Positions 41,611 to 54,775 of a stretch of 64,000 nucleotides of DNA are shown piece by piece. Position numbers and translations under genes: made by a program. The DNA is from Dasypus novemcinctus (taxonomy: Eukaryota; Chordata; Mammalia; Cingulata; Dasypodidae). The first letter of the stretch is position 1, and the number at the start of each line of letters is the position of its first letter. The stretch spans positions 111,712,432 through 111,776,431 of the forward strand of contig NC_080685.1 in assembly GCF_030445035.2 (NCBI RefSeq), given 5' to 3'. Below the pieces are notes generated by a model that saw nothing but the letters and a program-made list of their open reading frames with translations, made no database searches and was not told the DNA's origin.

Positions 41611-43152
41611 AAAACATCAATGATGATGAGGCTAGATAAAATCACTGAGACAAAAGGAGAGGTAAGAGAAAGAAGAGGAGGCTAAAAACGACAATAAACC
41701 TGATTCCACAGAATAAAGCAAACAATGGAACTGGTTTTTGCTTTGAGGGATCTGTACTTGCCCAGGGCCTAATTCAAAGGGCAGACAAGAAAGCCTGTGT
41801 GGAAGGCCCAAAGTACACCTGACTCTACTTCCAGGTCAAACCTTCACTGACTGTTCTATGGGGGAAAAAATTGCACAAAAGGAGATTTTTCTTTCTCAGA
41901 CTTAGCCCTAGGAGAGGAGATGAAGAAAGATAAAAAATCTCTTCTGAGCAATTCTAGCCTCAAGTCTGTAATTACAGGGTTTGGGTGAACAAATTCAGAC
42001 CAAAAAAAAGTGTGCCAAAAAGCACACTTTTAAAGTGTAAAGTGATCCTAGGTTGTTGGTGTCCCCAGATATCTAGAAGAAGCAAATACAGTGCAGATGT
42101 ATCTGCCTCAAAGGATTCCCACAAATAAGTGCAAGAAACAAAAACATACTTTCTAACACCAAATTCACAAGGAAACAAGACACAGTGGAGAAGAGTCAGG
42201 AAACAAACTGCAAAGCAGCACAGCAAATAATGTAGATGCTGGAAGTATATACAAAATGTAATATAGATGTGATTAATATCTTTAAAGAAATAAAAGAGGG
42301 AATTCCACATCGAAGTGACCAAACTAGTTGAAAATGCTTGTAAACCAAGGCTTGTCATTATGAAATTTCAGAACACTGCGGAAACTATCCATGTTTTGTA
42401 ATTTTCAGTAAAGATCCTAAAAACTTCCTTTATGTAAGGACGGGAAACATGTAAAGAATCAAAATTCCGAATGATATTGAGTGTCACAAGAGAATCACCA
42501 TGAACTAGCAGAAAATGGAGCAAAGTCTCAAAATTTCATAGGAAAAAAAGTATTTGTAACCTAGAATTCTATACCCAAGCAAACCGTTCATTAACGCTAA
42601 GGCTAGACTAAAGGTATTTTCTGACATGAAAAGGTTAAAATTTTTACCTCCCTTGTATGCTTTCTCAGGAAGATAGAGAATGACGTGCTTCATAAAACTG
42701 AGGGAATAAACAAGGGTCAGAGAAGATATGGGATTCAGAAAACACAGGAGAAAGTCAAAGGGAATCTCCAGGCTGGTGTTGAGGAGATATCCCAAGACAT
42801 CAGTTGTGTATCACACCTAGAAATCAGCTGTGCCTCAGACCTTGACTGAGAAGGTCAGGAGATGCTGGGTGAGACGTCTTCAAAATGATATTTATAGAAT
42901 ATAGGATGTATTTAAGCATATTGAGAGTATATTTACATAACTAAAAAAATTAAGAATACTATTATATTGGAAAGGAGAATTAGTCATAGCATACTACTGT
43001 GCTTAACTGTGAATAACATTTGCATAGTCACAATAATGTAAAATTTGAATATTTACCCAGTCAAAATTACCATATAAGTATGTTGGAAAGCTAAGGAAAT
43101 GGCACATGAGGGTAAATACTGCTTTCCTGCTTTTCTATATATTCTGCATGTA
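41611..43152. other. Intergenic DNA, no gene seen
   Basis: AT-rich sequence without recognisable coding region or young repeat. The longest frames (41972-42358 and 42505-42795, minus) have no recognisable motif. Confidence 0.5.
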
Positions 43153-43156
43153 GTAC

Positions 43157-43620
43157 TGATGTGGGCTATGGGTGGAAGGCTCTTTGTCTCTTCAGAGATA
43201 ACTAAGTTGTTTGACTTGTGGGTGTGAAACGGTAAGAGGCTGCAGTACTGCTCTTAGGGACCAGCAGGCTCCAGTCCCAGGAAATGTTTAACAAAGCAAG
43301 GGCTATAAACTTTAAGTATTTAGGGGAAATGCAAAAACCAAGGCTTATCTAAAATGTCTGGAGTCCTTGCTAAAAGCTTACCTAAGATGTGAAAGAGATA
43401 TATGCTAATTGAAGCCTATTGAGAACTGAAACAAAGGGACCATTTGGCCTTTCCTCTCTGTATAAAAGACGTTTGAAAATCTTGTTCGGGGCTCGGGATT
43501 CAAACTGAAAGCTCCCGAGTCTGGCCGGCCGTCAATAAACCATTTTTCCTTCTCAAAATCATTCCTGAGTCCTGGCCTCTCTATACTAAAATAATTGAAC
43601 TTCTCTTAAATTCCACAACA
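43157..43620 (+). repeat. 5' LTR of the non-autonomous element
   Basis: 464 bp from TGATGTGGGC to TTCCACAACA. TATAAAAG lies at 43461-43468 and AATAAA at 43534-43539, giving an R region of conventional size with the polyadenylation signal inside R. Confidence 0.93.
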
Positions 43621-43624
43621 TTAA

Positions 43625-43642
43625 TGGCGACCACGAAGGGAC
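43625..43642 (+). other. Primer binding site, tRNA-Arg(TCG)
   Basis: TGGCGACCACGAAGGGAC, complementary to the 3' end of tRNA-Arg(TCG) including CCA, four bases after the 5' LTR. The match is full length. Confidence 0.88.
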
Positions 43643-46600
43643 AATAAATGAAGGCCAGAGACGGTAGCATTTTGCTGCCCCTTCCAAATCCCCGAGGAAG
43701 CCGGGAGGACTCGGGTGAACCCCAAATCTGGGCGCCCCTGGATTAAATTTAATCCAGAAAAGATGTGGGCTCCACCAGAATCTTCCCGACAAAAATCGAG
43801 GGCAATGGAAGGTCTGAAGAGAAAGATTCTGGGAACGAAAAAGAACTCCGAACATGGAAAAAGGTAAGACTCCCCGGGTGAGCAGAGTCTGGAAGGCCCT
43901 AGCTTTAATTGCTAGGAAGGGGAGGCTGATCACCTCCCGAGAGAACCCTAGTAGCCCCAGAAGGCTGGGGGGAAGCCGTTCTCTCTAGGCTTGGGAAAAG
44001 GAGGAAAACCGGGGAAAAGCCCTGGTGTTTTGGGTTTGTCTAACTGCATGTTAGAATCTGGTACTGGTCTTATATCCACTAAAGGAGTGGAGTCTCAATT
44101 TTAATAGGAAGGGTATTTATAGGTTCGAGTCCTAATATCCTGGAAATTGGTCTAGATTAAGGAAAACAAAACTTGGTTACAGGAAAATGGATCGGCTTTT
44201 CTGGTGGAGCTTGGTCTGGGTGTAAAGTTTAAACAGTGGAAAAGTCTAGCTGAAATCTTTTGTTATGGTGCTAATTTGTGAATGAATTTGCTTTATACCA
44301 AATGTTAAGTGTTCTGAGGTTTGTGATGGCTGTGGGGGCAGCCGTGGTGAAAATAAATATATAAACTTGTGGGTCAGATTAGTGACCTTTGTGCTTCTGT
44401 CTGTGTCAGCTCAATGTTAGTGTTGGAGTTGTGTCCTTACATGAAGTAGAATTACAGCTGAGCTGGAGCCCTCCCTTGCCATTGGCAAGGGGGTGAAATG
44501 ATTCTGGGGCAAAAGCTGAGGAGTCTAGATGTTTGTGCATGTTCTGGTGTCTTGTCTCTGGTCTGGCCCTTTGCCCCGGCTGGGAGGCCATCTGTGTCCG
44601 CGCCAAGCACCCAAGTCTGTTGGGAATGTCCCAGTCAGGGTGGCTGGGTTCCTGGGAGAGTTGCCAAATTTGAGTAGGTTCTGTCTGCCCATTTTGGCTG
44701 AAAGCTGGAAAGGGGGGAGCGGCTTGCCCCTTTCCAGTGAGTCCACCCTTCTATTCATAAGCCGCATTCCTGTTTGTTGTGCACCCGACTGCCTGGAAGG
44801 GGGGGAAGTGAAGGAGGTGAAAAGCAGAATCAGAATAAATGCAGTAAAGTTCCCTCCTTAGGGTGTCAAAGCCAAAATACGTTTGCATTCTGCTCAGGTT
44901 CTTAGAAGGTATTGTAGTAACCTTAAGTAAGAGAATGTTCTGTGAAGGTAAACTTTGTGTTAAGGGTATAAATATAAAAGTTTTACAAAGCATTGTTTAA
45001 GGTATTTAAGTGGCTAATTGCAGAAAGTCATTATTTAACAAAACTGAATTGATAATAATAATAATAAAAGGCAATTTTATAACAAACTTATTCGGCAGCC
45101 AATCTCCCCTGCCAACTTGCTTCCAAAAAAACTGTTTCTGGTATTACATGCTACTAAGTATTTAAAGTGAAGAAAAGTTCATTATTTTAACAAACTTGTT
45201 TAGTATTAATGGCAATTATATGTTGCAAGAAGTTTGCCTGGTAACTTAGTATGTGGGATATATGGAGTGTGTTTTTATTGTTAAGGCAACAGAAGATGAT
45301 TTTGTCCTAAGATAAAATGATTGATTATTGGAAAGAGTAGAGTGTGGGACAGAACCTGAATGAATACTGAAAGTGTAGAAGGTTTGTGGAAGGGAAATTT
45401 TTATGATTAAATTGAGTAAGATCAATATACAAAGAAAATATTTTATCAATAGCTTCTTGTGCTTTAACCTCATCATATCCTCAATGTTTGAAGAAGAGTC
45501 TTACCTCTTTTAAAAGAACATTTTATGTTCTAGAAATCAAATCCTGAAAAGTAGCCTTTTATTTCAAACTAACTGCAAGAGATTTATTCTTTCACTTTAA
45601 AGGAAAAATTAAAGTAATGGTTAAGTTCATTTAATATGTTATAAGTTGAATGAAAGGTATTTAAAGGTGTTATAAAATTAATAGGTTTTAAAAAATTAAT
45701 AAAAACTGTAACTAAGAGTTAAAATCATTTATAAATGCATTTATATTGTAAAACAGTGGAAAGACAATAACTGAGATTATAGCTGGGTGAATTTAGCCTG
45801 AACCTATTATTTAAGTGTAAATTCTACACTAACCTTTCCTTTGTTTATGGTTGCTTCAGGCCTAACCTCGCCCTTTGCCTTTGCCTGTGGTTATTTCATA
45901 ATTGAGAAGAGCTGGGACATCACTGTCTCCTCTTCTGGTATTAGTAACCCTTTCTCTCATGAATTCAAGTGTAAACTAAATAAATTGCTGCCTGATAGAA
46001 TAAGGTTAAATGGCCACTGGAGTTTTATTATCTCCAAAATCAAAAGGGGGGTGGAGGGGGAGAAGTCTCCTGCCTTGACGGTCAGTGTTCCTAAGAGTGG
46101 CAATTCATGAGAGAAAGCAGTCTGTCTCCCTGAGGCTTCAAATAGCCTCAGTAAATATATATAAAACTAATCTTGTTGCTTATCCAAAATTCTGCTAATT
46201 TCAAGGTAAAATATAAAGTTCTAAAACAAAATGGTGCTAAGGCATTGAGAACATTTTGGTTATTACAATCCATTAAGTAAGAAAGAAAATTCTTGTGGTA
46301 AACTGCATGGTCATAGTGCAAATTAAGAAGAGTTTCAAAAGTCTTTGAAAAGTTTAAAGTAACTAAAGTCATGTTGTTGTGTCAAACTATTCATGTCTGC
46401 CTATTTGCTCAAATTGTTAAAAATTAAATATGCAGTTATATTTATAAATATTCTTAAAGCCCAAATTGAACTAAGCAGGATGAAAAAGTCAGAAATCTGA
46501 TTATGGAAACAATTGGGAAAGGGCCTCCTCTTTGCAAGAGCTTTTAAGGCAAGACTAGGTGTGGCAGATTAAACCTATCTACTAGGCTAGGGAATTAAGA

Positions 46601-49600
46601 ATCAGTTTGCCTGGTAATTTCCCAGTTTAAACCTTTGTCAGCCATAAATTGGAAAAAAAAAAAAACACACAAAGATTAGGTTAATTTTCACAGAAGAAAA
46701 ATGTTGATGTAACCCGGCGGCCTGCTGCCTCAGTCTCCCACTCCCGGGTTGGACAGCAGTGGAGGAGACCAGTTTAGGCCAGTCCTATGGGCAGTGGAAG
46801 GATGCCCAAGAAGGAGCTAACTAAGTCGGTGCCATTTCAGCACTAAATTCTATTCCTTATTTGAAAAAGGGGGGAGCAGGTAAAAACTAAAATGGTTGGA
46901 ATGTGATAGAGGAAGCAGTTAAATCAAACTTTTGCGTGGGAAAGTTAAATCTCAGATAAGCTGTAACTTCTGAAGTATCCAATCTATGGAAAAACAGGAA
47001 GAGCTTGCATGCTAGGCTTAGGGGTATAAATTGTGTCATTTTTCTTTGTTCGGGGCACCAGCCATATCTGGCTCTGCGCCCCTTCTTGCAAGATTGAGAA
47101 TAAAGTATTTTCTTCTCCACAATCTGGTGAGCCTTATTTTCTTCCAGAAGATTTCTTTCCAACAAAATAAGGTAATTAGTGGCTCTATTAACAAATTTCA
47201 GTAAGTAAAGGAAAGTCCATAAAAACTATGGAGAGATCTTTCCTGGGTTATGATTTTAAAAAATTAAGTAATTGTGTAATGTGTTTTGAAACCTGGAAGT
47301 CAGTTATGCTTGTGTTTTAAAACCTGGTAGTCAGTTATGCTTTTAAATTAATAATTTTCATAACTTAAAGAAAAGAAGTTTTTAGCTTCCTGTAAGGGAA
47401 AAAGAGAACATTCCTTGCATAAACTATTATGGTTTCAATTTTATTTAACTTGAGTGTAATCTCCCATAGTTAATTTATAAACTAAATTAACATATGTACA
47501 AAATCTTTACAGTAATGAAAATTGTAAGTTCACATTGGTGAAATTAGGCTAAAGGAAAAAGATTGTAGATATGCTCTCTTAAATAAAGAGTAAATTTCTT
47601 TCATTGGTAATTGTAATTTAGTAAGTTTATTTAAACATGAGGTGTCTAGTCAATGCGGTTATAGTCAATTATAAAGAGTTTGTGAAACATCTTCCAAACT
47701 GAAAATGTTTAAATAGTTCTAGTTGTAGAAGTCATTGTTAACTAAAGAAACTTAGATTGGTATTGGTAGCAGAAATAACTTCATGATAATAAACCTGTCT
47801 GAAGGCCACTGCAAAATACACATTTAAGTAAATGGTAATAAAAGGTTGTCTTGATTCTATTGGAAATATTCTGTTTTCATTCTAACAATGAAAAATAATA
47901 TTTTTCCTCTATTACTAAAGTGAAGTACCTACTGTTATCTTCATAGTAAAATTGTGTAAGTAGATGGTCATTTGATATATGTATTGCGTTAAGTTGTTTA
48001 AAATATATAAAACAAGGAATAGACTTTAACATTGTCAAACTCTTGTGCATTCGAACCAGGCCTTGTATACATTACAGGTGGCCTCTCCATGTGAGTTGTT
48101 GGCTGGGCTGGTCACTGACCCCTCAATTGAAAATATGTGCTATATCAGTCTCTGGTTCTGCTCCTGAAGTTGATGGAAACTATATTGCAGTTTCAAGCTC
48201 CTGCAGCCAATAATGACTCGGTACAGCCAAGTGTACAGTGGATATCGCTTCCAGACTGGCACTGTTCCATGGTGCCAGAGAGCGCTATGCACCAGGCTAG
48301 TAGAATACTGGAAAATCTCTGGAATACTGGAAGGATGCTGCAACTTGCTCACTGCGTTGAAGAACATGCTAAGTGGAGCCATGATACCAGGAGACTGTAA
48401 GTAAAACTTAAACAATTGGCATTATGGCCTGCTCTCATGGAGAGATAACATGTAAAGTATTACAAACCTGAAACTCAAAACTAATAATGGCAACTCTGAA
48501 TCCTTATGCATTAAGTAATACATTAGTTAATATTAAGTGCTGTACCTTTATCCTGTACTAAATATATGCCTAATAATTGTAATGTTATCTTTTCTATTTT
48601 GGATCAAGTGCAGAAGTATATTAGACATGTTAAATTCCTGGTAAAATCATTTTCTAAACAGTTAATAACATGTCTATAGAATAAGGTGGCAGTCTCAGCC
48701 AGTCTCAGTTAGCAAAAGTGAGGCTTGCTTGCTGATGGTGAGTCACCTATTGAACAAGTCAAAATTGCTAGAAATTGTACAATGAAAACCAAGGTGTAAA
48801 AATCTTTATTCTGTAGTTCTGATCACTCCCACAGGTGAAAACTAAGAGTATTTCCAAATTAGTGTTCTAATCCTGAGTGAAGCCAGTTGCCCAAGGAGTA
48901 CCAGTTCACCAGGAGCATCTGACAGAGCGAATGAGTGTCAATCATTGAACAGCTTGGAATGTGTCTTCAGACAAAGCTAAGTGTCTGTTGCAATTTCTCT
49001 CTAAAGATGGATAACTTAAAAAAGAATATATATGCTGTTCCCACCAGCTTTTAAGGAATGCCATCTTTATAGGTACCTAACCTTGTCTACCTCTGTAATC
49101 CAATGTGTCCTCTTTTAAAAACAGGTATTCCAAAATTTTAATTAAGTTTGTTTCTTTCAGAGTGAACATCTTATTAACCATATGAAAACTTCATCCAACT
49201 TCGTACAGAATGCCAGATCCATCTTCCTCCAGTTAGAATAAATTAAAGAGTTTTACACCTTATTAGGCAATGACTACAGCCCATGGCCAGCAGGAAGCAG
49301 TTACAGAAAAGAGATCCGTCTCCCTTCAGCACCCCTTTTAAATTAAAGGTGTAAACTCTTTAAGAGTAAAATAAAGGTAATAGATGGATCTGGAACCTCA
49401 CTGGAAATCCACGTGAGTGCCAGTGGCAGCAGAATAACTGCAGGAGGCCCCTGCCCAAGATTCTGCTGTCCAGAATGAAAAGCTCTAAACTTCTAAAAAC
49501 GGTCCTGGATGCTGTACTAAAGACTGATAAATAATCAATCAAAACAACAAACAGCCATCCACCTCATAGCTCCAACAATAATTATGCCAAAGCTTAGCAA

Positions 49601-49626
49601 GTTAATCTTTGGCAGAAAGGGGGGAA
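43643..49626 (+). other. Interior of the non-autonomous LTR element
   Basis: 5984 bp, AT-rich, with many short direct word repeats. No reverse transcriptase, integrase, zinc-knuckle or envelope motifs in any frame. A GC-richer part (43900-44800) follows the leader. A probable second LTR of another family lies at 46702-47164. Frames such as 45841-46110 and 48137-48400 (plus) are unrecognised and probably chance. Confidence 0.75.
46702..47164 (+). repeat. Probable solo LTR inside the LTR element
   Basis: About 463 bp from TGTTGATGTAACCC to TTTCTTTCCAACA, with 'ggggtataaattg' (TATA-like, near 47021) and 'gagaataaagtatt' (AATAAA) followed by a U5-like T/C-rich end. It is not the flanking LTR family. 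No clear target duplication is visible (aaaa / aaat). Confidence 0.5.
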
Positions 49627-50090
49627 TGATGTGGGCTATGGGTGGAAGGCTCTTTGTCTCTTCAGAGATAACTAAGTTGTTTGACTTGTGGGTGTGAAAC
49701 GGTAAGAGGCTGCAGTACTGCTCTTAGGGACCAGCAGGCTCCAGTCCCAGGAAATGTTTAACAAAGCAAGGGCTATAAACTTTAAGTATTTAGGGGAAAT
49801 GCAAAAACCAAGGCTTATCTAAAATGTCTGGAGTCCTTGCTAAAAGCTTACCTAAGATGTGAAAGAGATATATGCTAATTGAAGCCTATTGAGAACTGAA
49901 ACAAAGGGACCATTTGGCCTTTCCTCTCTGTATAAAAGACGTTTGAAAATCTTGTTCGGGGCTCGGGATTCAAACTGAAAGCTCCCGAGTCCGGCCGGCC
50001 GTCAATAAACCATTTTTCCTTCTCAAAATCATTCCTGAGTCCTGGCCTCTCTATACTAAAATAATTGAACTTCTCTTAAATTCCACAACA
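49627..50090 (+). repeat. 3' LTR of the non-autonomous element
   Basis: 464 bp, one difference from the 5' LTR found by eye. It is preceded by the polypurine tract (49614-49626) and followed by GTAC. TATAAAAG lies at 49931-49938 and AATAAA at 50004-50009. Confidence 0.93.
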
Positions 50091-50164
50091 GTACCAACAA
50101 AAGGTTTGATCTCAGTTTCTTTTCCTTATCATTTTAGGTTTTACTTTTAGGTCTATGATTTGAT

Positions 50165-50356
50165 TTTTTTTTTTTAGGTTGAAGCCTGGACTACTTAGGT
50201 GGAAAGCTAGTGCTCAACCACTGAGTCACATCAGTTCCCCTGAGTTGGTTGCTTCATTTGTTTGCTTTTGTTTTTAGGAGGTACCAGAGGTCAAACCCAG
50301 AACCTCCCGTGTGGGAAACAGGTGCTCAATTGCTTGAGTCACATCTGTTCCCCTCT
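50165..50356 (-). repeat. Two short DAS-type SINEs in tandem
   Basis: Reverse-complement heads end at about 50238 ('gagtcacatcagttcccc') and 50354 ('gagtcacatctgttcccc'), each with a T-rich A-tail complement on its left. Confidence 0.85.
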
Positions 50357-50379
50357 ATGATTTAATTTTGAGTTAGTTT

Positions 50380-53300
50380 TTTAATAAGGCGAGAGCTGCC
50401 ATTTTTTGCATATGAATGTCCAATAGTTCCAGAGTACTTTGTTGAAATTATTGAATTGCTTTTGCATCTTTGTCAAAAAAACCAATTGACCATACGTGTG
50501 TGTATCTACTTCTGGACTCTAATTATTCCACTTATTAATATCTATGTGTCTATCCTTTTATGAATACTATACTGTACTAATCACTGCAGCCTTTAGTAAA
50601 TCTTGAAATCAGATAATATGAGCCCTTCAACTTTGTTGTTCTTTTTAAAAATTGTTCTAGCTTTGCTAGTTAATTTGCTTTTCATATAAATTTTAGAATA
50701 AACTTGAAATTTCTACCAAAAACTCTCCTGGGATTTTGATTGGGATTGCAGTGAATCTATAATCAGTTTGGGAAGAATTAACATCTGAACAATATGGAGT
50801 CTTCCAATCCATGAATGTATCTATTTATTTAGGCTTTCTTTGATTTCTTTCATAATTGTTTTGTAATTTCAGCAAACAGAGTTTACAAATAATTTTGTTA
50901 GACTTATACTTTTAAGCATTTCAACATTTTGGTATTATTGTTTTTGTTTGTTTTGACTGTGTAGGCTTTTTTTTTCTTTTTTCTTTTTCCATTTAAAAGC
51001 AATTTCTTGAAGTATATCATTAATACATAAACATACATAAACAATAAGTGGAGAGTAAAAGTTGTGAACTTAAAAAAGAAACATGCATAACATCATCAGG
51101 GTTCCCATACATCACCCCACCACCACCACCTTGCACTGTTGTGAAATATTTGTAACAAATTATGAAAGAGCATCGTCAAAATATTACTATTAACTATAGT
51201 CTGTATTTTACATTTGGTGTATTTTCTCCCCAACCCACCCTGTTATTTATTTTTGTTCATAAACCATATAAAGTATATAATCAGTGGCACTTGGTAGAAT
51301 CACCAAGGTGCACGATCATCACTTCAATTAGAGCATTTTCATTACTTAACAAAAAACCCCAAAAACCAACAACAAAAAAACAAACCACTGTCATACCCAT
51401 ATGTTAGTGCTACTAACTACAAATCCTATAATGTGCTTTCATCATTTCTGTTCATTTCCAAACAATTACTAGTTCTGCACAGAATAAACCTCAGCTTTCC
51501 ATTCTTTTAAACACATCATATTCTCTGGTGATTTATAATCTAGCTATTTATTGTTTTTAAAATATAGACATGTAATTGAGTTTTGTGTGTTACCCTTGTT
51601 CCTGCAACAACTTTGCTAAATTCATTTATTTTAGTAGGTTTGCTGTAGATTCATTGGGGTTTTCTACATAGATAATCATGTCTTCTTCAAATAGTCACAG
51701 TTTTATTTCTTCTTTCCCAATTTTTGTGCTCTTTCTCTGTGTGTGTGTTCTTGCACTGACTAGGACCTCCACTACAATGTTGAATAGGAGTGATAAGAGT
51801 CGACAAATTGCCTTATTCCTGATCTTGGGGGGAAGCATTCATCTTCTACTGTTAAGTATGATGTTAGCTGTAGATGACATTTATCAGGTTAAGGAAGGTC
51901 TCTTCTATTTCTAGTTAGCTGAGTTTTTATCAGGAATGGATGTTAAATTTTGTCAAATTCCTTTTCTGAAAAAATTAATATGATCATGGCTTTTTGATTG
52001 ATTTTTCAAATGCTGAACCAGTCTTGCATTCCTGGAATAAACTTCATAAGTTCATGATATGTTATCCTGTTTATGTGTTGCTGAATTTCACTGTTAATAT
52101 TTTGCTGTGGGTTTTTTTATGTTCATGAGGAATATTTGTTTCTTGTAATGTTCATGACCGCTTTTGGTGTCAGGGTACTCTTGGATTCATAATGTGAATT
52201 GGAAAGTACTCTTTCCTCTTCTGTTTTCTGAAAGAGATTGTGTAGAATTGGTGTTATTTCTCCCTTAAATATTTGTTAGAATTTATGTGGACCTAGAGTT
52301 TGTTTTGTTTTTTGAAGGTTTTAAATTATGAATTCAGTTTCTTTACTTAATAAAGGACTATTCAGATTATCTGTTTCTTCTTGAGTAAGGTTTCATAGTT
52401 TCTGTCTTTTAAGGAATTAGTTCATTTCTTCTAAGTTGTCTAATTAATGGACATGAAGTGAATTATAATATTCTTAAGAAAAATTTTTAAAATTTTTTTA
52501 TTTATGGGAAGCAGATTTGGCTCAATGGATAGAGCATCCGCCTACCACATGGGAGGTCCAGGGTTCAAACCCAGAGACTCCTGACCTGTGTGGTGAGCTG
52601 GCCCACGCTCAGTGCTGCCACGTGCAAGGAGTACTCTGCCACACAGGAGTGTCCCCTGTGTAGGCGAGCCCCACATGCAAGGAGTGCGCCCCGTAAGGAG
52701 AGCCGCCCTGCACAAAGAAAGCTCAGACTGCCCAGGTGTGGTGCCACACACACGGAGAGCTGACATAGCAAGATGACACAACAAAAAGAGACACAGGTTC
52801 TGGGTGCCTCTGACAAGAATCCAAGTGGACACAGAAGAACACACAGCAAATGGGCCCAGAGAGCAGACAACGGGGGTGGAGGGGGATTTATTATTTATGT
52901 TTTTAAAAGAAGCTTTAGATTACATAAATGCTACATGAAAGTATAGGGGATTCCCACATACCAACCCCCACCCCCTCCCACAATTTCCCACCTTAACAGC
53001 GTCTTTCATTACTGTGGTACACTTGTTACAATTGATGAACACATTAAAGCATTGCTAATAACCATGGACTATAGTTTGCGTTATAGTTTACACTTTGCCC
53101 TACACAATTTTATAGGTTTTGACAAAATGTATAATGGCCTGTATCGGCCATTGTGATGTCATGCAGGACAATTCCAATGTCCCCAAAGTATCCTGTGTTA
53201 CAACTATTCTCTCTCCTTGCCCTCAGAACCTCCAGTGGCCACTGCTTCACATTAATGATACAAGTTTTCCATTGCTGGAATAATAATAAGTTTATAATAG

Positions 53301-54253
53301 AATCATAGAATAATAAGTCTATTCTAGTCCATTGTTCATTCTCTGATCTTGAGGATTTGGGGATGGTGATGCCCACACTGCTTCTGATTGAGAGGGGGCT
53401 TAGACCCCATGGGGCAGATGGATGGAACTGTCTTGCTTGCAGTTATAAATACTCTCTGTTTTTTGGTTTGGGCATTGTCCATCATTATCTTTTGTTATTG
53501 TCCTGGGCAAGTCCGGTGAACTGGAGAGTAGGTGTTGCAACTCTGCTGAGATTCAGGGCTCAACCGGCCTATGAACAGACCGAAGCTTTAAGTCTCTGGA
53601 ACATATACTTAAGTAAAGTGCTAACTATAGGTTCAAATAAAAGGGGCAGGAAAGTCATGTGTAGGGAAATTATAAATGAGTCTAACTCTGTTGCTTTGGG
53701 GAAGATATATTCCATACATATATTCCAAAGCAAGGCCCACTAATAGGGTGGTAAATTCCTGAGATTGCCTGCCCTGCTTAGAGTATCGAGATGTCTCTAG
53801 AGCCCTCAGAAGCCCTGCTGTTCTCCTCTTATTTATTTATTTAAAAATTGTAATAATATTCTCTTATTAGTCTTTTAATGTCCAAAAATTCTGAAGATTC
53901 ATTCCTTATATTGATAATTTGTATCTTCTCTCTTTTTTTATTGGTCAGTCTGGATAAAGGTTTATCAATTTTATTTATCTTTTCAAAGAACTAGCTTTTG
54001 GTTTTATTGATTTTTCTCTGTTGTTTTTCTGTTTTCAAGTTTCATTGATTTCCACCCTTATCTTTATTATTTACTTCTTACTATTTGCTCCAGTTAGAAC
54101 TTGGTCATCTTTTTCCAGTTCCCAAAGCTAGAAACTTAGATCCTCGATTTGAGACTTTTCCTCCTTTCTAATAAAAGCACTTAATTCTATAAATACATGA
54201 AACCTTCTTTCACAGGAAGCATTTTACATGTGCTGAGTTTTTATATGGCCCGG
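50380..54253 (-). mobile_element. Old minus-strand L1 ORF2 with nested L1 3' UTR pieces
   Basis: Reverse-complement ORF2 text occurs at 50380-50940, resumes at 51560-52500 ('gcaacaactttgctaaattcattta', 'tctacatagataatcatgtc') and at 53850-54250 ('ggtcagtctggataaaggtttatcaatttt'). Two separate minus-strand L1 3' UTR fragments are inserted (about 50960-51540 and 52900-53820). Everything is frame-broken. Confidence 0.75.
52506..52890 (+). repeat. DAS-III-like SINE
   Basis: 'gggaagcagatttggctcaatggatagagc' through the CpG-rich body to 'caaatgggcccagagagcagacaacggggg'. The tail is short. Confidence 0.9.
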
Positions 54254-54775
54254 TGTGACGGTTTGAAGCTTTTTGTGCATTGCAGAGAAGGTCATGTTCT
54301 TGAAGCTAATGCATTCCTGTGGGTGTGCAACCCTGTGATTGGACTGGATTCAGTTGTGGGGCCCTTCGTTGGATTCTATCAATGAGGCATGACCCGGGAT
54401 AGGTCTTGGTCCTCTTGCTGGGGTCCTTTATAAATGGAGGGCTGAAAGCAAGACCACACAGAGAAAAAGCCACAGAGATGTAAAGAAGGAACCCAGGAAC
54501 CCTGAGAGGAACTCAGGAGAGAGGAAGCCACAAACAAAGCAACCAGAAGCTGCTTGAGACCTGGAAAAGAAACAGATGCCTCCATGTGCTTTCCTACATA
54601 GCAGGAGTGCGATCACCAGCAGCCGACCTTCAGTGGGACAGCATCTCTGATGATGCCTTGATTTGGACATTTTCACAGCCTCAGAACTATGAGCTTTTAA
54701 CCTAATAAAATCCCATTGTAAAAGCTAACCCATTTCTGGTACATTGCTCTGTGCAACGTTTAGCAAAGTAAAACA
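54254..54775 (+). mobile_element. Solo LTR-like element
   Basis: About 522 bp from TGTGACGGTTTGAAGC to ...AAAGTAAAACA, with 'cctttataaatggagg' (TATA-like) and 'cctaataaaatccc' (AATAAA) in LTR order. It interrupts old L1. The flanks cccgg / ccagt do not match well, so the ends are uncertain. Confidence 0.5.

Larger units (their letters stand above)
43157..50090 (+). mobile_element. Young LTR element without protein genes
   Basis: Two 464-bp LTRs flank a 6.0-kb interior. A 4-bp duplication GTAC lies at 43153-43156 and 50091-50094; there is a tRNA-Arg primer site at 43625-43642 and a polypurine tract agaaaggggggaa just before the 3' LTR. The LTRs differ at one base by eye (T at 43522, C at 49992), so the insertion is recent. 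The interior is AT-rich and shows no gag, pro, pol or env motif; the longest frames are under 95 codons. It is therefore a non-autonomous, class I-like element that would depend on another virus's proteins. A donor-like AAG|GTAAGA at 43863/43864 suggests a spliced RNA. Confidence 0.92.
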
